A model generated the notes under the pieces. That model searched no databases, was not told the origin of the DNA, and saw nothing but the letters and a program-made list of their open reading frames with translations. A program made the position numbers and the translations under genes. Below, one piece after another: positions 24,601 to 38,700 of a stretch of DNA of 64,000 nt. The stretch lies in contig CAXKWD010000005.1 in the NCBI GenBank assembly GCA_964059195.1, positions 140,703,686 through 140,767,685 of the forward strand. Direction: 5' to 3'. Source of the DNA: Ectobius pallidus (lineage: Eukaryota; Arthropoda; Insecta; Blattodea; Ectobiidae). The first letter of the stretch is position 1. Each line of letters begins with the position of its first letter.

Positions 24601-27600
24601 GTAAGATGTAGGATAGAGTAAGGAGCAGACCCCTCTGTGAATATAAAAATGCTCAAATAATGTGTCCTTAGACACCTTCAACTTTTAGGTTTTTATAGGT
24701 TGGGCTATGCATGCTTCCAGTTACTGCAATACAGTATATCTGCATTTGTAATATTTCAAAACTTCAAAATGATCCCACATTTTCAAAGAAAGAAAAAAAA
24801 AAGGTTGCCATGACTTACACCCTAACTGGTATTTAATATGCATTAAGTCAAACTCATATCAGATTTAAGATCTCATAAGATGTAAGTATTAAGTTGTAAA
24901 TTATACACAAAGTAATGCAAGGTTGTACTACAGCATCAAAAGACTTTCTGATAATAAATGAAAGGAACCATTAAATCTAACAGTTGTACTATGAAGAATT
25001 TAAAAAAAAGACACTTTGAGAAAAGGAATTGCATTACTGTGCATCTACCCAAGATAAAACAACCTACGTGGGAAAGAATTACTGCAACTTACCTTCGAAG
25101 CATTAGAGTACCACGAGAACAGGGGCCACTGGAAAAATACAGGAACATTGTTAGTTGAATTAAGGTGCTGAGTAAATGAGTGCTTCAAACTTGCAACATT
25201 CTCAAGCATGTGAACAAGCATAAGGGTTTCACCCATGCAATACTTTATTTCTAAAACAATGGATGATAATAATAAATTATCAAGTTATGCCAATGCTTTT
25301 TGTGGCTCGTTGAAAACTAGTTGGCTATTCAATATTGTAAGAGTGGAGGTTTTTCTGACGAAGAATCTATTCAATATGGATTATTCCACCAATATATCAT
25401 TAACTAATTTGATAGGTGATTATAGATTCTTGCTGAAAACTAAAGATGCTGATTTCAAGAGCACCTATAATTCATGTCAATTAAATAATAAGTTAAATGG
25501 AAGTATTTATTTAATTATTTATCTTTATTAAATCAGCTATTACTGCATAAAAAAGCATCAATAGAAGATGTAATTACCGACCAATCAAATGTGTATAAAA
25601 TTTTCTCCTAAATTATCACGAGGTACATAAACCGTAACCTGGAAGAGAATCAAATAGAGGAACAAGCCAGATTCCGAGCAGAATACTCCACTACTGACCA
25701 TCTACAAGTAATAACACAGCTGTTGGAAAAAACAGGAATACAATTTAGACATATATTTAGATGCTTTGTAAAATGGTGTTTAATTAATTTTTAAATGTAA
25801 ATTAAAATCTTCTAATGTAATTTCTAATGTAATTTTGTAATGTTGTGACAAACCCATGGATCATGTATCCCTACTGTGAATAAAAAATTAAATTTTACAA
25901 AAGCATTCGATATGGCAGAACATGTCTCATTAATCACAGGATTACAGCTCCAAGGCAAAGAAGACACCAGGATCCTGTATTGACTGTATTTTTATTTTTT
26001 TTAAAGTTTACTTTGGACCATTAGGTGCACCCAACTTTCAAGGCTCTGTTTTCAAAGTAAAAAAGTGCGTCTTATGGTCAGAAAAATAAGGTAATTAAGA
26101 CACTTTGTATGAAAATTATGAAATTTGCTATGCTTGTTTCACATACATACTTGCCTTGTGTCTTAGCCATTATAGGCTTCTTGCATAATGTACTATTTGT
26201 TACTGGGTGTGTAGTAAGTTTGTTTATGGTTATTCGCATAGCTCTTGAATTCTGTTCTGTAGTTGTGTAGTATACTTTGAGAGAAGCTGTCAATAGGCCA
26301 CTGAAGTAGATCAGAGGAAAAGACTATTGATGAACCATGCTGATATGATTCCAGTAGCAAATATAAATATTTCCTTATACATCATGTACTCAGCACCTCA
26401 TGTATTTTGAAATTTTTTGTTACCCGTATCATAAGAATGTATTTTACATAGAAACCAAAAAAATATTAATGTAATTCAACTACTCTGTACTTTTCTATTG
26501 CCCACCATAGATTTATTCCAAAATGCAGTAATTCTTTCCTTTTAACATCTTAACCATTTTACAATTTTTGCATCCGTCTTCCTTTTACTTCAATAATTTT
26601 CAATCCCATTTCCTATTTATTATAAAAGCACAAAATGTAAGCGAAAATAATAATTATTTTTGTACTGTTCTTTGAGGCATCTGACAAGTTAATTTTACAC
26701 ATTTTCACAATTGACAATGTGTCTGTTGTTTTGTAAATCATTTGTACATAAGTTTTAAATAATTTTCCTTCCATTTTATTTGGTCAAGACTGTATTGTAT
26801 GTTATCTTAGATTATTATATGTATTATTTATTGTAAGGTTGTGTTGAATTGACAGACATTTTATTCATTCTTAAATGCTAATACTTCAAGTCTGCACTGG
26901 AGAAAAATCAATGATGGGTAGGAAATAAAACATTTAATGTTATCAAGCTCTCTGGATGAAAGGTTGATTTATTTTCTGCAATTGTTTAAACCACTGCAGT
27001 ATTGACAGATAAAAAAAAACAACAACTATGGAGCATTGTACAGAAACGAGCTTTCCTGGTAAATATAAGTGAAATAAATTAAGTAACGTTATTTACAGCA
27101 AAATAAAAAAATAAAAAAAAAAATTAGTTAATCCAATATAAACAAAAAATAAATTAAATAATTGATTGACAGGTTTTCAGTCTTACTTTAATGAAGAGAT
27201 TTTGTATTATTTTGCATTAGAGGAAAAGTTGTCCTGGGAATCAAACCCAGGTTTTCAGCTTTGAATGCTGACCATGAGAACACCTGGCTTCTCAAGATCA
27301 TGCCCAAACTCATTTCAAATATTCTTCGAGACCCCTGTCGACCTCACCACATACTTACAGCATATATATGTATATGTATTAACAGAGAACAGCAACTCTA
27401 ATTGAGGACTATCCCTGGAAATCAAGTATGTCTGGTTAGCCTACAATCAAACCCAATTGACCCATGTACGATCCAGATACATGATGGGTTTGATCATCAA
27501 GGGTGAAAAAAACCGTTGGTATTACTATGGTATAAAGCATTAAAAATATCCATTTGTACTCAGAATGTACGAGGCGCGTCCATAAAGTAAGTTTCCCTGG

Positions 27601-29121
27601 GCTGTTTACAGAAACAAAAAATTTCGTGGTCATATATATTCCAATAGATACAGCAAGTATTCAGCATTATTCAACATATTCACCACCGGAATTGATACAT
27701 GTCATACCGTGGAATCAACTTTTGAATACCTGTGTTGTAGAATTCTGCTGCCAGGGCTTTGAACCACTGTGTGATAAACATCTCCTCCTCTTGGTCATTC
27801 CCCGTCATTTCTTGAGGTGTAGGAAAAGATGGATATCACTGGGAGCGAGGTCCGGGCTGTATGGTGGATGTTTAAACACCTCCTAGCAAGTCTCCTGCAG
27901 AAGTTTGGCTGGGAGGTGTTTAAACATCCACCCTACAGCCCGGACCTCGCTCCCAGTGATTTCCATATTTTACTACACCTCAAGAAATGACAGGGAATGA
28001 CAGAGAGGAGGAGATGTTTGTCACATAGTGGTTCAAATCCCTGGATGCAAACTTGTACAACAAAGGTATTCAAAAGTTGGTTCCACAGTATGAAAAATGT
28101 TTCAATTCCAGTGGCAAATATGTTTAATAATAACTGAATACTTGCTGTATCTGTTGGAATATATATGTCCAAGAAATTGTGGTTTGTTTCTGTAAATGGC
28201 CCCAGCGAAACTTTACTTTATGGATGCGCCTCATATTTCCATGGTAAACCATAAATAAATGTGAATTGTATGTAATAATGAAATGTGTAGTTTTAAAACA
28301 TGTCAAAAGCCTCAAAGAAAGCTATAGTATACTAACACCAAGAAAGAGTGATTTGTTTGTTTTAATTAAAGTATACCATGTTGTGTGTTCTCAGAAAAAT
28401 AAATCAGACCCACATAAGCTTGATGATATTACAGCCATCATGCCTGAAACAGAACAGTTCAGCCTCGTTATGTGCCTGTGAAGCAATGGGCGTGAGGATT
28501 CTGACTAACATCTCGCTAAACACTGCGTCTGTGCTAGTGGAAGCATACAACAGCAATTTACCTCTGAAGAATCCTTCTGAAGACATTGTAACAGTGATAA
28601 GCTTCAAGAGTTCTGTGCTGTAAATTGAAACCCATTTACTCACACAATGTTGAGGATGTGGATGCAAAAATAATTTTCATAAAAACTGAAGCAGAATTTG
28701 GAAATAAAATTGGTTACAAACATGGGCACATATGTTAACATGTAAAAAGGGGATAATGGCAAAGGGTAAATTTACGCTATTTAACACAGTAAAATCAACA
28801 GAAATATAAACTGTAAATGTATTTACCTTACTATTAAAAACACTGACTTAACTGTAATAATTAAATAAATTGAAATAATATATTGAAAGTTCACTTGCAA
28901 CCTAAATAAAATTTGACACATTTTACAACAAAATTTTTATTAAAAGTAAAATTAACTTTTTCATAAATTGGAATTTTTCCTAGAATTCAATGGTTTATCT
29001 AAAGTAGAAATGCAGTTACTGAGTGATCTATTGAAATAATAGTAAAATATAATATTTTGTGTTGTGGGTGACCATATATCTGTCTAATCTGTATATACTC
29101 GTGAGAGGAAGTGGTTGTCTT

Positions 29122-29158
<37 letters not shown>

Positions 29159-32100
29159 GTGCTATGCCTAATAAAATCTAGGATATGAAGAGATCTGAAA
29201 CTTTTAACATAGATGGACTGGAGGATGTCCAAATGCACCTCATAACTGGACTTTTAATTTTCGCTTTTATTTGTGAATTACGAACTGGCAGAAAACGTGA
29301 TTTTTTTTGGGCTATCAAAGTAGTCGTTTTTGCTAATACATTTCAATTGAGAAATTAATTGCAGGTAGCTTGCTCTGCTGCCAATATCAACTGGGAAAGA
29401 AGAGCATTGCTGACATAGATTTTTACAACATAACACACAAAATTGTTGATAGTTTCGATTTTGTTAGCCCACTCTACTTGATTCATGTGTTTGTAGTGCA
29501 GAGATCTGAATTTTATTTACATTGGATGAAAGGGGGATCATGAATGTAAGCCTAAATGGAAAACATTGAATGATTAAAAAAAACTCACTTATGGACCAGG
29601 AAACTCTAATCTGATGTTATTTCTTCCCAGGCGATGCACTATAATCATAAAATGCACCTCCAAGCCAGGTTTTTGGCTTTTTAATGATAATTTTTGAATG
29701 ATTTGCATTTAAGAGTTAATAAATATAATATTCTAATTACAGTATTTTGCTATTAAATAATTTTAAAAATCTAGCAATTGAAATAATAAATATGGGTGAA
29801 GCCATGGACACCTGCTAGTGGTGCAATAAAGGCCAAATTAGTAAATAGGTGACATTTTAAGTAAAGTGAATTGCCTCTCTTGACATTGGACACTGTCACG
29901 AAATTAGTGAATGTTTTGTTTTTTGTAAATGTAAGTAATTGAATCACAAATCATTAAATTACTATGGCTTTATTCCCTGCAGAAGCGAGAGATTTAAATG
30001 CTTACTTTGAAATTGTTGTACCTGCAGCTTTGGTACGTTTCCGGACAGGGGTTCCTAATCAAAACATCATCTAATCAGTTCCCTCTAAAAGCCTTAGGAA
30101 TTCGTAAAAGGCATTTCCAAATACTATGTATTGAATATGATCAGGATGCTCAGATCGAAACATGGTACTTCAAGTAATAAAATAAAATTCTATGCCAAAA
30201 TTGTGGGCAACAAAAAAGGAAAATTTCACCACCTCTTTCATAAAATTGGTAAGTTATAAATATGATGCATGGTTGTGTCACAGCCATGCTAATTAGTATC
30301 ATGCTCATCCGCCAACACAAAAAAATGTACTGTTTACCATTTCAGTAGATCACCTGCTTTAACGTAACTGGGTAGATACTTTTTAGATGGAGACTGAATG
30401 CTTGAAATTAAGAAAGATGACATGTAGACATACCTGTGAACTCCTCCATGATGGGAACTAGGAAAAGAATAATTGTAGCACATTTCATAAGGAGCATAGA
30501 CACCAAACAGAACATTCCAATTTGGGGGGAAAAACATATACACATGTAATGGCCAAGTGCACCATTCTTGAAAACACAACAACCAAGGGTCCCAGGAACA
30601 TGGTCAAATTGTTACCATTGCTTGCTGTGCTTCAATCCTGTTCAGATGATTGCCCTGTTTACCCAGGTTAACTCGGAAATTGCTTAATATTTTGTCAAAG
30701 GAAAGCATTCATAGAAGAGCATATTGTAAAAACAGAAGAATGCATTCAATTGTTGAACACTTCCAATTTTGTTATCCCACTCTGTTTAATTTTTATAATG
30801 TTACACACAGATAATGCATATGGAGCAGGTGAGTTAAGTTTGTTATGGTTGGAAATTTTTGGTTAGATGGATTTCATAGTGTTCTAAAAGTAAAAAGTAA
30901 AATGGTCTCTATACAGGCTGTGAAGACCCATGGGTTCCAAGAGGTTGAAGCTCCCAGATTTTGATAAGTTTGACACATGAAGGCCTTATGCATCAGCTGT
31001 CTTTACCCTCAGGATTGCTCCTGGTAATCATTTCCATTAGAGGCTGGGCCGACCCCAGGGCCTTAGTGCCACCAGAAGGAAAAGGCCAATTGAAAAATTA
31101 AAACAACCTCATCAAGGATCAAACCCATGATCATCTGGTTTGTAGCGCACTGCCTCAACCAACTGCACCATGGCGTACCCATGGTGTTGTATAATTAATA
31201 TTAAAAGTATAACCATTCACAATATTAAAAGTAGCATATGATCTTAGCTTTACAAAACTCTCATTATAATTGAAAATTTAATATCGTTCACTAATCGTAA
31301 TATAATCTACATGGGTTCCTTTGACCGACGAAATATTTTCTTAGAGTTTCGATCTCCATACGCTTCAGAAAGTATCCCTCTTTCCACAATAACACCAATC
31401 TGATGTTAGTCTCTTTTAAAATGCTCTAGGTACATGGTTTATTTTATTCTATCAAGAATATATTTTCTAATCACTCCACCATTCTTTTTTGAACTTCACC
31501 CTGATGAATTCCAGATGAGCAGTTAAGTTTTACTTTGGTCAAACACTATGTTTGATGCTTTATGCACCAGAAACTGAAGATGAATAAGATAAATCACAAC
31601 TTTAACATGATAAAATTCTAATCGAGAATGGTGCACATGGTCATTAGTGTTTGTTTCCAAAGAGTCTCACATGCAGATAAGGTTAGCATACATGCCCTTA
31701 GGTGAAAAATACTTAAATGCTAGGGACTATAGGGAACTATGAGGTGTATGGGGTGATTCATGAATTATGTTTCATTACTGTTATATACAAGTTATCATAA
31801 GTAGCATGAATATGTTCTTATCCAAATGGATGTTATGTGATAAGAATGCATGCATAGTCTTTGAAGTTAAACAGCTTTTTTGACTGTAGTTTATCTTTAC
31901 TTATGCACAGGTACATTGTTTTCTGTCGAGAAAAGTAAATGTGGGAACTCACCTCGGTCTTAGCTTACCTTAGCTCACATACAGTGAGGGATTTCATATG
32001 TAGTTTTGTCGGCACAACTACATATGAAATCATGCACTGTATGTGATCGACAACTGGCATGATTCTCAATAAACTGACCTGTGTGGAAAATGCTCTTTTC

Positions 32101-32680
32101 CGTGTTCTCAGTATTTTTTGTACCTTGCTCATAATAGTTCTAGCTTTTATTCTATAAGGATGCAGCATTTTACACCTCTCTTTTGATATTTACTGAACTA
32201 CTTTGTTTGATATTTTGTTTGTTAAGATCCCATATTGTACCAAGAGTAGGCATGAGTCTATTTGGAAGCTTTTTTCTAAAATGTTCACCTTGTTTCATCA
32301 ATGATTTTTCTTATTTTTATGTGCAACTGGCTATAAAAAGGATAACTTCTAAATGTTCCAGATACAGAATACTGTTCAAGCTCATCTCGTCATTGTCTGA
32401 ATAAATCAAGATAACATAATCACACCATTAATGCATACGTAAATGCCATTGATCTGGGCCAGCATCAAACCTGCAACCTTGGGCACAGAAAACCAGCGAG
32501 ATACTGACTGCGCCACCCAGGCTGACTGTAGTTTAAGAGTTTGCAGAATACACAACATCTTGTCCAGCTCTGGGATTCCTTCGACCTCAATAGGAAACTT
32601 CTCTATCTCTGCTAAATGTGGTTCAGTAGAAATTCTTTGAAACTAACTACCAAGTTTATTTATGCATTATATTACCCTAT

Positions 32681-32711
<31 letters not shown>

Positions 32712-35700
32712 TTGTGTGTGTGTGTTTCCAGTTTCTATGTGTATTCAAATATTTTGTTTTTACATATTAAGATTTTTTGTTTCCATTATACTTTGTGGTG
32801 ATGGCAGCCTCCTTATACGGAAAGCATTATGAAATGACTAAAAAGAAATGAAATCAGAGGATCAATTCTGGATACACTAGGTATTTGAAGAACTGCTCTT
32901 GAAACAAAACTGCATCAGTTATGGCACAGAGTTCTAGGTATGTGGACAGTCAACAATGCAGATGGTTGGTGGGCAAGATACTACTTCAACCATAGGTTTT
33001 TTGTTTGTTTGTTATGAAAATTATTTGTTTTTGTTTCAAGCTAAATTAAATTTGTTTTTTTTTTTTTTACTTCAGTTTTTACATGCTTTTAACAGTCCAC
33101 AATGTTTTATAAGACTGTCATAACCTTCTTTATTAAGGGCTGTTATTAAACATTTAAAATAAGTAGGAAAAATGTTGTTCTACTGGGAACCTGGCACCTT
33201 TTGTTAGAAAAAACAGACATGATATTTCTACGTCAGACACCTCATGAAGTTAAACACTCTGTAAATGGATAATTCCATTGAAGAAACATCACAGCAAAGA
33301 CTAAATTATTTACATTTCTGAACCATGCCATAGAATTTAACTTTCCAATGTACAAGAGTCAGCCCATCCTTTTTGAGCCAGCTGTAAATATTGTATATAT
33401 AAAAACAAATTAAAACGAAGTATTGTAAACAGTGGGGCAAATTAAATTAAGATAGTTGAAATATAAAAACACATTGTGCTCCACTTACGTCTGGAATTAG
33501 AATCACAATGATTCTAATTCCAGACGTAAGTGGAGCACAAAGTGTTTTTATATTTCAACTATCTTAATTGTATATATATTCGCAAAAAGAATATTTCATT
33601 ATCATACAGCATTGCTTGCTCGACAGTGCAATATTCTCTTCCTCATACAGAATCTTAGGGTTCCAGGAGGTTGAGGCTCCTAGATTTTTAGATAGTCACC
33701 ATAAAGTTGATAAAGTTGCCAGCATTATGCACCAGCCAACTTTACAATTTGTAGATACGTGTCTGTGTGTATGTCTGACAGTGTGTGTATCTTTGTGTCT
33801 GTGAACAAACATGAAAAATCATATTAAAAAAATCATAATTGGGTTAAGTATCTCTTGAGGATGTGACCCTAAATATAGTGATGGCTTTCTCTTAATTTTA
33901 CTACCATTTTACACAACTGGCTAGAAATTTAAAAAGTAATAAAAAGGCATTTAATTAATTAAATTAAATTTATAAAAATATCTCCGTAAAGAGACAATGT
34001 AGTTCATTCTGCCAGCCAAAAGAGGGAGGGTTTCAGAACTTCATCACAATTATTATTTTTGAGTCCTAAAATGAGTAATTCTTGCCAGGGCTGGTTTAAG
34101 GTAGATTGGGGCCCCCTGCAAGACTTATTGTTGGAGCCCCATCACAGATATATCAAGCCTAACCTATTTACAATGTGATGCAGCTATTTCCATTGAAAGT
34201 AAATTTCCAGTGATAGTTTAGTTTCACATACTACATTAGAGTTATTAACACAATGGCATTTTTATACATTAACATTTACTATACTTGCTAGATTCACCGT
34301 GCAAAATAAAATTCAAAAAATGTATTTATAAAAATCTTAATCTAATTATTGTTTCCTAGGTTTTATAGCGCATAATTTTTACAAAACAAACCTCAAAAGT
34401 CTAGCCTATTCTCACTAAAACAAAGTTAAAAAACAATCTCAGTATATTTTAGTACGTCCACCGTGCATGAAACATAGTGCTGTGCCCTATTGGATATTTA
34501 AAATTTTAAAATACATTGTCGATTCTGCCTGTCAGCTGATGCAAGAAAACTCAGTGACAGGTTTGAAGAATAACAAATAACAAATAACAAATAACCAATA
34601 ACCAATAACGAATAGGGCAACAATATTGAACCAGTATATTTAAAGGATAATAAATTCAACAGGAAATTCAGCCTACTGTTTTTTTGCAAGAGCAAGACAA
34701 AGGGGTCCCCTTGACCTCATGACCACATCTGCAGGTGATACGGGGCCGTTAAACCAGCCCTGATTCTTACTATGACATCCTATAGAAGGAAGGATAACAT
34801 AAAACAGAGGCTCTGCTACTTTTTAAATTTCTACCTTGATCCAGGCAAAACTCACTATTAGAAAATAGACGTCGCTTTATTTAAATAATATTATCATAAA
34901 TTTTCTACAGGATATGTCCATGCACATTTGAGGATTTTCTACAGTATTGTATTCATGAGCAGTACAACTCAACTGCAAGCTATTAACATGCTACGAGCTT
35001 TCCTTTTATATATTATAACAATTTCTCTATTTCTTAAATTATTTACATTTACAGCTATGTAAGTTAGTAAGTATAGGATGAAAAATTCAAGTTAACATTT
35101 TGATTACGGTATTTTCGTCTTCAAAATTTGATTTCATACTCAATGTTTCATTATATACATCAAAATTCTATACATACTATTTTATACATTAAATACACAT
35201 CATTCAATTAATTTCTGCATTTTAAGCAACTCGGATGAAACTTCTTCCACAATATGCCAACAATGGAAAGCCTGGCTTTTGGTATTATATGAGTAAGAAA
35301 TCATGGAATCTTCTCTTTTAAATAAGCTTTCTTTTCATTCTTCATAATAAATTTATTGTAATGTATTAATAGCCTATGTCAAAAAACTTCCGCACTAAAA
35401 CTGCTTCATAATATGCCAATTTTTATAATTTATTAAAATTAAATTTTGGCAATAGATTTAAGCAGCAAGACTTGGGACTAAATAAGCAATTAAATTAGTA
35501 TCATTCTGTACTGAATAGGCCAACCTATCACATCCTTGGTTCATACCTTTTTCTAACATTACCAAAGCTTGTTCTGTTTTGCAATACTTATTGCATTGTT
35601 AATAGGATTTTTGTTTTTACTCTCAAAGAAGCTTAGTCTATTCAAATTTTGTTGTGTTGAAGGTTCAATGTATGAAAATTAGACCGATCACATTCTTAGG

Positions 35701-38700
35701 AAACATTCCTCTCTGTTATTAACTGAAGTAAATCAGAGATGACAGTAAATTAATTGTGTCAATTACAAACAAAATATATTCAGAAGTTTTCCCCACTTGG
35801 TTTGAGAGTAGCCTGTGTTTGAAAAACGTACTACAACTACAGAGTTAATATTTTAAAAAGGCAAGCATATAAGCCCAAAAGAGAACTTAAAAAAGACTGT
35901 TGAAACTGGAATTTTAAGTAAGTGGTAGTTACATAAAAGTTTGGTACTGTATATACAGAGTGATCAGATGTCCTAGTATTACCGACCGCGGTGTATTGAT
36001 GGAAGGTTGTGTTTTTTAAATGTTTTTTTGCTCTGTGTGTGTGTTGTGCTTAAAACCCATGTACCATATTCTTGAATATGATAAAGTGTAAATTTAGATT
36101 ATTATCTTGTTTCCAGCTTTTCTATTTGATTCATTTATTCGGCTCTTTTATTTAACAGAATACAGATCAAGGAGAAAATTATTGAACTTTTCGCGGAAAT
36201 TAAAACAAGAAGAAAGGATTTAATTTTTAAATGAAATGTAACAATGTATATTAATGTAAGTAAAAAAAAAAAAGACTTGTTCTTTTAGGGTTTTATCAAA
36301 TTTCTAAATACATTTTCTTTTTATATATCTAATGTTTCACTTTACTCAATTTTAAAACAGAGGCTAAAAATTTTCTGGAGCAGCACTCCCACTAATTTTA
36401 GCTATGAGCTGCAACTGATATTAAATAAAGCAATTCTGTATGCACAGAATGATGATCCTGCTTTACTACTTGTCCTGAGCATAGAAGACTTTTCCTATAT
36501 TCTGTAACAAATAATTATTTCACACCACTCAATGCAATATAATTTGTTAGGGGATATCAAAGAGGGGATTTCTCTTGTTAAAATATATTCCAATTACTGG
36601 TACTTAAAGAATAACCAGGATTTCCTTTGCTGCTTGAGTTAAGCTGTACTGCATTCTAGCATCAAGAGACTGGGGTGATAGCAATCAGAGACAAACCTTC
36701 TTCAGATAGTGAAGACTGTAGGTCTGTGTTATTGGTATTATTTGTTCCCATCGAGAGGAAAGCATCATGAGGAAACGCAACATTTAATTAGTATACAAGC
36801 ACCACAGTCTCCCTACGTTTGCGTTTATCTTGCTGCAAATTCAAACATCTATGCACATGATATTGCTGAACTATATTTACACAAAGATTCAAAGATTTAC
36901 AAAAACAATTGTATATTATCATTTATAATGATTGTTCAGCTGTTACAATGAACAGATCAGCTGCCTTATGCCTAATATTAATAAAACTCATGTTCTGAAT
37001 ACCACTCTTATGCAAAGTTCAAACCCACATGAAATAGGAAGTAAAGCTGTTGGACCCATGTAAATTTCTTTACAAAGTGCAGGCTTTATTTGTTTTCTAA
37101 CATTGAAAGCTGTCAGTTTTCTGACAACTGTATGACTTAGAGGGTAAGTTAAATACTAGTTTCACAGATACTTTAACTCACAGTGATTTATTTAAACAGG
37201 GAACTCAATAGCCTGAAAAAATGGTCTCACCTGGGTTTGAACTAACACAAGATAAGCAAAGTACCATTAGTAGCCTTGTGGCAATCTCTAAATGGAGAGA
37301 CTGGTTAGGGAATTATGTGGGATTGTGCACTAACTTCATTCATGCAAGTATATGTACACTTTCTCAAAAAAACATTCCTGTTGTTCATCGCCTATACAGT
37401 TTATACAAAGTGAATTAGTGAGAACTTACACCTTTAATACTGAATGATTTATGTTTTTACAGAGTAGGATACAAACGAACAAGAGACAAATTATGACAAC
37501 TGTAACAGGATTTTTTTCACTTTACCATACCTCATAGGCCAACAGCAGTGCCCCATGCTCGGTGTTACCAAAATAATCTGTCATTATGGTAAAGGTTGGA
37601 ACAAGTAAATAAAGCTTTTTGTTTCTTAAATTCTCTCTTTTTTTTTAAATGTCGAGGATAGAGTTACAATCACAAAAATATCTGACATGAATTGTCTTTG
37701 AGGCAGGCCTAGAATCCCCAAAAGAGCTTGCAGTTCAAAACTTCGGGCGGCAACTGGCAGAGAGAAGCATTTTTTATTTTACTTTTCTCTTAAGTTTCAA
37801 AGAATATTTTTAAAATTCAAGAAGTTATGAGTCAGTAAAAAGAAGAAGTTGTTTATAGTTTACTGAAGTGGCACCAGTATTCACCAACTCTTTCTCCCCA
37901 ACAATATGAATAGTTCATCACAAGAATGAGTTTTAATAGCACATTTTATTTCACTTTAACAATGTTTTCATGCTGCGGTTCTACATGAAAATACACAGCT
38001 GGAAATTCCACAGTAATGGACACTTGAGCTTGTTTTCAAGCTGAGATTGTTAGTGGGGGGGGGGGGGGGAAGCTGGTCTGTTCATTCCATTCAGTGTTCT
38101 GGCAAATATTGTGTGTGAACAAATTATGAGCAACATTGCATTAACTAATAATGCACTAGTTGCTCTACGTGCTGCATTAGTTGTTCATCAGCGCCCTCTC
38201 CTCCCAGTTTTCTGCCACAACAAAGATAGTTACTGATATCTAGGAATCCCTCTTCTTGTCCTGGTTATTGAAATCATGATCCTTAATATCATACAAACAA
38301 GGGTGTTTTTTAATTTCCAAAATAAAGAATTCCTTATCTAAATAATCCATTCTTATTGATTGAGACATCGGCCATGGTGGTCTAGAGGTAACGTGCCCAC
38401 CTCTAGATTCGAAGGTCGGAACAAACCCGGCCGCTGTCAATGGATTTTTCAAGGGAGGTAGCCCATGTCGTAAATTTACAGCACGTCAAAGAACACCAAG
38501 TCTAAATTAGAACCTCTGGACAAAATTTCTTGGCCCTTTGACGTCCAATACCTTAGTTTCCAGAGGGGGATTGAGAGGCGATGGGTTTACCACCTGTCCC
38601 TCTGCCCTCTCTCAGAAAATAAGTGTAAAAAAATTCACATAGGTAACAGAAACCTCCACTTGGAGGCCCTTCGCCCCAACATAAGGGATATAGGAAAACA

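Noticed and set aside
27228..27305. A functional tRNA gene
   Set aside because: A- and B-box-like words are present but the acceptor and anticodon stems do not pair well, and similar heads in the window belong to SINEs.
27554..28315. Several ORFs on both strands near 27.6-28.3 kb
   Set aside because: They are frames across the palindromic mariner arms; no full transposase is encoded.
29000..29240. ORF with repeated TDRQTDRQ peptide
   Set aside because: It is the translation of the (TCTG)n microsatellite.
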